Source: Paraphoma chrysanthemicola (Eukaryota > Ascomycota > Dothideomycetes > Pleosporales > Phaeosphaeriaceae). From it: 64,000 nt of DNA. The translations under genes were made by a program, and so were the position numbers. Positions within the stretch are counted from its first letter, which is position 1. The number at the start of each line of letters is the position of its first letter. Below are positions 59,016-64,000 of this stretch, piece by piece. The stretch lies in contig JAGMWG010000005.1 of NCBI GenBank assembly GCA_020744225.1, positions 620,001 to 684,000 of the forward strand, written 5' to 3'. The notes under the pieces were generated by a model, which saw only the letters and a list, made by a program, of their open reading frames with translations, had not been told where the DNA came from and searched no databases.

Positions 59016-60239
59016 ATGGCAGCCTCAAATCCCCATCCTATCCCCCTGACAGAATCTGAAGTCCTCATCCGCGGCTTCCTGGCTGCCAATCCTGATTTGG
59101 ACGCGTCGCTCGGTCCAATCGAAGTCATGACGGACCGATACACGAACGAGGAATGGGCGGCGCAAATAAAAGAGACGGAACGAGCGGTGCTGAGCGAGGT
59201 GGAGAGTGGAAGGAGGGCGAGCAAAGTGTATGAAGGGCCGAAGATGAGGAATGGGAAGGAGGCGCTGAAGAAATTGGCGCTCACGGTTGATCATACGGTG
59301 CTCAAGCTGGACGCGAATGCAAAGGCGATTGATGATTTATGCAGCGAGGCGAGGACTGAGGAGTTCAAGGTGTGTAATCTTGCACTTAGAGGGGAGATGA
59401 ACGTGCTTTCATCCCTGAGTGGCGTTTCTCATTCCAAGCATGTCAGCTGACCCTTGCAGTCCGTTTGCGTCCGCCTCAACTGGGTCCAACGCTGCGTCTC
59501 CAACCTTAAAGGCTCCAAAGTCGTCGTGGCATGTGTCGTCGGCTTCCACGAAGGCACCCAAGACACGTACTCCAAACTCCGTGAAGCCCGCGCCGCCGTC
59601 GCCGCAGGAGCAGCAGAACTCGACCTGGTACTCAACCACCACCTTCTAACCAAGCACAACAAGCCCGCAACCCCAGACCGCATTATCAGCTCTAAAGACT
59701 CGGCTATTGACAGCATTACCGCCGCCAACACGGTCAAAAATGCGCGTTCGCAAGACGAAGATGAGATTCCAGATTACAGCGCGATATACCGCGAACTCGC
59801 ATCCATTCGCTCTCTCTGCCCACAACCCGTAGTCCTGAAACTAATCCTCGAAACCTCGCAACTCAACTCGCAACAAATCCTTGCTGCATCCCATCTCGCC
59901 GCCGCCGCCAACTTCGACTTCATCAAGACCTCGACCGGCTTCAACGGGCCCGGCGCCACGCTGCCGCACGTGCAGCTCATGGTCGGTGCGGCCGAGTACT
60001 TGGCCCAGCAGGGCGTCGGGCGGCGGAAGATGCAAGTCAAGGCCAGCGGCGGAGTGCGCAGTCTAGACACGGCGGTCAAGATGCTCGAGGCTGGCGCGAC
60101 GCGGTTGGGGACAAGTTCCGGCCTGTGGATCATGCAGGAGGCCAGGGGCAAGGTGGGTGAGGAGAAGGAGAAGGATCAGGGTGGGAGACCGCCACAGACG
60201 AGGTTGTACACGGATGATAGCGTTGCGGGGGATTATTGA
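59016..60239 (+). CDS. deoxyribose-phosphate aldolase
   Basis: Exons 59016-59369 and 59460-60239; 377 aa, phase 0. The DeoC TIM barrel is seen in LTVDHTVLKLDANAKAIDDLC, SVCVRLNWVQ, VACVVGFHEGTQDT, AAELDLVLNHHLL, the active-site segment FDFIKTSTGF with the Schiff-base Lys274, and MQVKASGGVRSLDTAVKML with the second active-site Lys312. It cleaves 2-deoxyribose-5-phosphate to glyceraldehyde-3-phosphate and acetaldehyde, feeding nucleoside breakdown to glycolysis. It is longer than bacterial DeoC (about 250 aa). The extra length is an N-terminal helical region (residues 1-90) and an insert of about 30 residues near 195-225 containing RSQDEDEIPDYS. Cytosolic. Confidence 0.95.
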
Positions 60240-60879
60240 GGGAAGAAAGATACCGTCTAATTACTGAATCGCTTACCCTAATTCGAAATATGCAGTGTGT
60301 ATTGCCCATTATTGTTGTTTGACTATGCTCGAGAGCAAGGACAAGTATTTGTACTATAGTATGAACGTGAATGGTGTAGATTATGAGTCTCTAGGGCTCG
60401 CTACTAAGTATGTCCCGTGGAGGCGTGGCGCTTGTCAAAGAAAATCCTCGGCTGTGTAATTCTGTCATCAAGAGGTTTCCTGGTGACAGAAAAGAGCGAT
60501 GGAATGTCCTGACAACAATCAGGCTGCTGTGAGACGGTGATGAATCTAGCAGTGTACCTTGAACCAGCAAGGACGTCATAAACCGTCGAAGTACTAGGCA
60601 GGGGAACACCTGGGCGACACAAACGACGGAACAGCGACTCATGGTGAGGTAGAAAATTGAAGCAGACAAGCACCACATCAACGGCACGAACAAGTAGAGG
60701 CGGATGATGGCAATTGAAAATTTTTGGCAGGTATGAACTACATGTGGTATATGTAGAGCGCCCACCAGCCGAGGCTCATGCAGGATATCATGAACTTGAA
60801 GACCGAGCAATCGCTCAAAAGTGTCGTTCCGTCATGCCCAACGCCGATCATCCATGAATCATTCCTTTTGGCGGAGAAT
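60240..60879. other. convergent 3' intergenic region
   Basis: 640 bp between the convergent aldolase and RPS9 genes. No supported gene; A/T-rich after 60240. Confidence 0.4.
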
Positions 60880-61660
60880 CTACTCCTCGTCCTCCTCGCC
60901 GGCATCCTCGTCACCACCCTTCTCGGCGGCCTTGGCCTTCTTCCTCCTCACACGGCCGGGGCGGCCGCCACCGAATGGCGAGGTGAGAGCGAAGTCAATG
61001 TGCTTCTGGGAGTCGAGGCGGACCATGAAGGAGGGGACGTTGACGATCTGCTTGCCAACGCTGCAATATTGTTAGCCGATGTTTCAAGCATCTCGTGGAG
61101 GACTGCATACCGGATGTGGCGCTGGCGGATGAGCACACGAGCGTGGTGGATGGACTTGGCAAGACCGAGCTTGTAGACGCAGGTCTGGAGACGGCGCTCC
61201 AAGAAGTCCTCAATCTTCAAGGCCAAGACGTAATCGAGCTTCATGCGGGACTCATCGAGCACACCGACACGGACGAGACGGCGAATGAGAGCGTTACCCT
61301 CGAAGAGACGCTTGGGGTCCTTCTCGTCGAGCGTCAAGAGCGAACTGCGCTGGTCAGTAATTGTGCGATATAGGATGCTGGAGATTGGCGCATCAGCAGC
61401 AGCGCAATTGCAGTACTTACCGGGCAGCACGACGGATCTTGGACAGAGTCAACTGGACGCGCCAGACCTCGCGCTTGTTGCGCAGTCCATACTCGCCAAC
61501 GAGCTTCAGCTCAGTGTCCCTAGCCCACCATTAACCAGATGTCCCAGACGTAAGCGGAGCAAGCTCGCGCTCAGTGGCCTTGGGTGTATACGTACAGACG
61601 AGCGGACTCGAAAGGACGACGGGGGACGGAGTACGTCTTCGAGTAGGAGGGTTTGACCAT
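60880..61660 (-). CDS. rps9: 40S ribosomal protein S9
   Basis: Exons in transcript order 61596-61660, 61421-61519, 61111-61344 and 60880-61060; 192 aa. The sequence opens MVKPSYSKTYSVPRRPFESA and continues ELKLVGEYGLRNKREVWR, IRRAARSLLTLDEKDPKR, with the S4 RNA-binding region [43 protein letters not shown] and an acidic Glu/Asp-rich end (GGDEDAGEEDEE). This is uS4 of the small subunit, with the length of its orthologues. It is divergent from RPL21 over 191 bp, so the two ribosomal genes probably share regulation. Confidence 0.97.
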
Positions 61661-61851
61661 GATTGTTGTCGATGGAGAAATCGAGGTTCAGGTTGTGAAG
61701 TTCGTGTGCCAAAGCAAAATGCGGCCGTGGGCGCTCGGCACGCTAGCCGCTAACGTTAAGCGAGAGGGCAGCGACGACTCCCACGACCAGAATATTGCTC
61801 CGAACACCACGAAAACCACCGCCCCAACACAACTCCCCAAACACACGCACA
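61661..61851. promoter_or_regulatory. shared divergent promoter of RPS9 and RPL21
   Basis: Only 191 bp separates two ribosomal-protein start codons on opposite strands, so both promoters and 5' leaders are compressed here. The RPL21 side is A/C-rich (caaacacacgcac before the ATG). Confidence 0.7.
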
Positions 61852-62493
61852 ATGGGTCACGCTGCTGGTCTCCGCGCGGGTACGCGCTATGCGTGAGTGC
61901 AGCCTGCTGAAAAATGTGTGCGACGGCGACTGACGGTGCGCAGCTTCTCAAGGGACTTCAAGAAGAAGGGAATGGTAAGACGCTGCCACAACGCCGCTGC
62001 AGACACAATTGATACGAACGCTCCTCCAGATCCCGCTCTCGACCTACCTCAAGCAGTACAAGGTCGGTGATATCGTCGATGTCGTAGCAAACGGTACGCA
62101 CCCCTCAAAAGTTCGGACATGGCAGAACACAGGCTCACAGGCGCAGGTGCCGTCCAGAAGGGTATGCCCTACAAGGTCTACCACGGCAAGACCGGTATCG
62201 TCTACAACGTCACCAAGTCGGCTGTCGGCGTCATCCTCCAGAAGCAGGTTGGCAACCGCTACCTCGAGAAGCGCATCAACGTCCGCATCGAGCACGTCCG
62301 CCACTCGCGTTCGCGGGACGACTTCCTCAAGCGCGTCAAGGAGAACCTCGCCAAGCAGAAGACGGCCAAGGAGACTGGCGAGCCACAGCAGATGAAGCGC
62401 GTGGCCGCGCAGCCCCGCCTCGCACACACAGTCAGCCTGACTGAGAACAAGCCCGAGAACATCACACCGGTACCGTACGAGACGACGATTTGA
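61852..62493 (+). CDS. rpl21: 60S ribosomal protein L21
   Basis: Exons 61852-61892, 61944-61974, 62030-62093 and 62147-62493; 160 aa, equal to yeast Rpl21. Recognisable stretches: MGHAAGLRAGTRYAFSRDFK, PLSTYLKQYKVGDIVDVVANG, GMPYKVYHGKTGIVYNVTKS, EKRINVRIEHVRHSRSRDDF and a basic tail. It is eL21 of the large subunit. At exon 4 an alternative acceptor 6 bp upstream (after 62140) would insert two residues; the family's NGAVQKGMP reading favours 62147. Confidence 0.97.
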
Positions 62494-62938
62494 GCGTGGG
62501 CAGTGTGCATGCGGCAAAATGGGATACGGATGGTCAACGGCGTGGTTTCGGATCTCTCGATTTTACTCTCTTCTGCACTTTCACCTGCATTGACAGCGGC
62601 GAAAGCATGGTGCAGGCAACAGTGTGCCAACATGGCTGAGATAAACCCCTCACGCCAATGAAACAATCCACAAATCCATCCAGTCGCAACATTGATGTCT
62701 GCTTGCACATGTGACGTGGGTGAATGGCCTGTATTTACTGACACAAGACACAACCGACGTGACCGAACCTCTCTTAGCACGATCCACCAGCCATTATTAG
62801 CGTGCATTGCCTTGTAATTATAAGAAGCGATGCTGCAGCATACATGACATGAAGCTTATCTCGATGGCATCCCCACAGCATTTGTACTAAAGTCTATTCT
62901 ACACTCAAGCTGCGACCACTCGATACACTTCACACACC
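62494..62938. other. convergent 3' intergenic region
   Basis: 445 bp between RPL21 and the last, convergent gene; probably 3' UTRs. Confidence 0.4.
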
Positions 62939-63999
62939 CTACTCCTCCTTCTCCTCTGCCTTCTTCTTCACCTTCTCCTCCACCAACTCCCTCCCCTTCT
63001 CCAACACCTTCCCCTCCTCACCCTCCTCCACGCCACCCACAATCGCAGCCTTCCGATATGCCAACGTCTTGACCTCATTCTCATCAAACAGCTTCGTCGT
63101 ATTTCCATACTTTGGGTTCGGTTTCCCGTAAAACGGCAGCACGGCGAGATCAGGTGGAAGCAGGTCGTACTTGGGCTTACAATCGGACTGATTGATGGGA
63201 TTGGCTGGTTCTTCTTTGAGCGACGCGGGGTCCGAGAGGGTGTGTGCTTCGACGTACGCCGTCCATTTTTGTTTTTGGGTTTTTTGTTTCGCTGGTTTGG
63301 GAGTGGTTTTTGGCGACGACGATGATTTCGTGGTAGCTTCGTCTTTAGGATCATTTTTGTGCCTGGTGAGTTTTGTTAGCTTATCATATGTAGAACCGAC
63401 GAAGCATGATTGTAAGAGGAAAGAGAAAGATGAACTTACTCTTCCTTCCAAATCTCTTCTCCCCTCTCCAAGACTTCATTCTCCTTTCCATCCCCGCCAT
63501 CTAAGACGCCTAGTTTCCTGTACCCAAGCACCTTCACCTCATCTTCTAAGTACAATTTCATCGTATTTCCATGCAGCGGGTTCTTCTTCTCAAAATGCTT
63601 CAACACCACAAGTTCCTCTTTCTTGAGGCCATACTTCTTTCCCGCGTCGGTCTGTGTGATACTTTCTTCCCTTGCGGGTTCGGCGGCTAGCAACGCTGCA
63701 TCTGCATCGGGGAGCTTGTGTTCCTCAATCCAAGCCTCCCAGGTCTTTTTGTGGGATGCTTTGGCAGCCTTGGCATCTTGAGCCGCGGCTTTGTCGCGAT
63801 GTTCAGCAGCCAGAGTTTCCGGGTCTTTTTTGGTGCGTTTCGTAGGTGGTGTCGCAGACGCATCGTCGACGAGATCCTGTTCTTTTTTCGTGCGCTTTTT
63901 GGGCGTCGTAGTCGCTGCTGCTTTGGAAGTCTTGCTGCGGGCAGGTTTCTTCTTGGTATCCTCGAAGTCTGAACCTTCAGACGCAGATGTGTATTTCAC
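62939..63999 (-). CDS. Lys-rich protein with two tandem XPA-C-like modules (5' partial)
   Basis: Exons in transcript order >63999-63441 and 63362-62939; at least 327 aa are seen and the start lies beyond the right edge, as no ATG opens the frame in the window. The visible N-terminus is Lys/Thr/Ala-rich with nuclear-localisation-like clusters (KKRTKKEQ, TKRTKKDPE). Two homologous modules follow. Module 1 runs from WEAWIEEHKLPD through ITQTDAGKKYGLKKEELVVL, KKNPLHGNTMKLYLEDEVKVLGYRK to VLERGEEIWKEE. Module 2 runs from WTAYVEAHTLSD through INQSDCKPKYDL, PNPKYGNTTKLFDENEVKTLAYRK to VLEKGRELVEEK. The 49-residue cores align without gaps with about 25 identities. Each sits on its own exon. The pattern ITxTxA...NP....MKLY resembles the C-terminal DNA-binding domain of XPA/Rad14. 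No XPA zinc finger is visible in this part. A nuclear DNA-binding role is inferred only. Confidence 0.78.
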
Positions 64000-64000
64000 A

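Overview
The window is nuclear DNA from a filamentous ascomycete (Pezizomycotina), most likely a Dothideomycete-type genome. The evidence is genes split by many short GT-AG introns of about 45-60 bp with CTAAC/CTGAC-like branch sites, fungal-specific families (Pth11-like rhodopsin-domain membrane protein, DUF1996, cellobiose-dehydrogenase-type cytochrome, 2EXR protein, CSC1/OSCA channel), and a Fot1/pogo transposon carrying the footprint of repeat-induced point mutation (RIP). The class-level placement is inference. Gene density is about one gene per 2.5-3 kb, with no sign of operons. Exon boundaries were set by hand from splice signals, reading phase and family continuity.

Layout. 0.3-2.6 kb: a 2EXR protein (-) and a DJ-1/PfpI-family protein (+). 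3.2-5.05 kb: a dead 1.85 kb Fot1/pogo element with perfect 56-bp inverted repeats and a TA target duplication. 5.9-9.7 kb: a type IIC (Na,K-ATPase-like) P-type ATPase. 11.6-14.5 kb: a secreted DUF1996 protein and a secreted haem-cytochrome protein, convergent. 15.8-18.1 kb: a broken gene for a two-helix membrane protein. 18.4-19.8 kb: a Pth11-like rhodopsin-domain protein. 20.3-21.6 kb: a secreted alpha/beta hydrolase with two GC-AG introns. 22.9-25.9 kb: a CSC1/OSCA-like channel. 26.3-27.4 kb: a secreted alpha-carbonic anhydrase. 27.4-31.0 kb: a gene-poor gap.

From 31 kb most genes are housekeeping or regulatory: a DCAF7/WDR68-type WD40 protein with a long Q-rich extension (-), divergent from a phosphopantetheine adenylyltransferase (+); an F-box-like protein; the GTPase Rho3 (-), divergent from COP9 signalosome subunit 2 (+); an otubain-type deubiquitinase; Ipi3 (ribosome biogenesis, -); a GMC oxidoreductase; a maltose-type O-acetyltransferase (-); RPS27; deoxyribose-phosphate aldolase; a divergent RPS9/RPL21 pair; and, cut by the right edge, a lysine-rich nuclear-type protein with two tandem XPA-C-like modules.

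Functional threads, as inference only: three secreted or oxidative proteins suggest a saprotrophic or plant-associated lifestyle. CSN2, the DCAF7-like protein, the F-box-like protein and the otubain all touch ubiquitin/cullin biology, but they are scattered and this may be chance. Ipi3, RPS9, RPL21 and RPS27 are ribosomal. No CRISPR array, tRNA, rRNA or viral sequence was recognised. The most unusual signals are the three consecutive microexons encoding Rho3 switch I, the three GC-AG introns, the exon-duplicated XPA-C-like protein, the PfpI homologue lacking its nucleophile, and the RIP-inactivated transposon.
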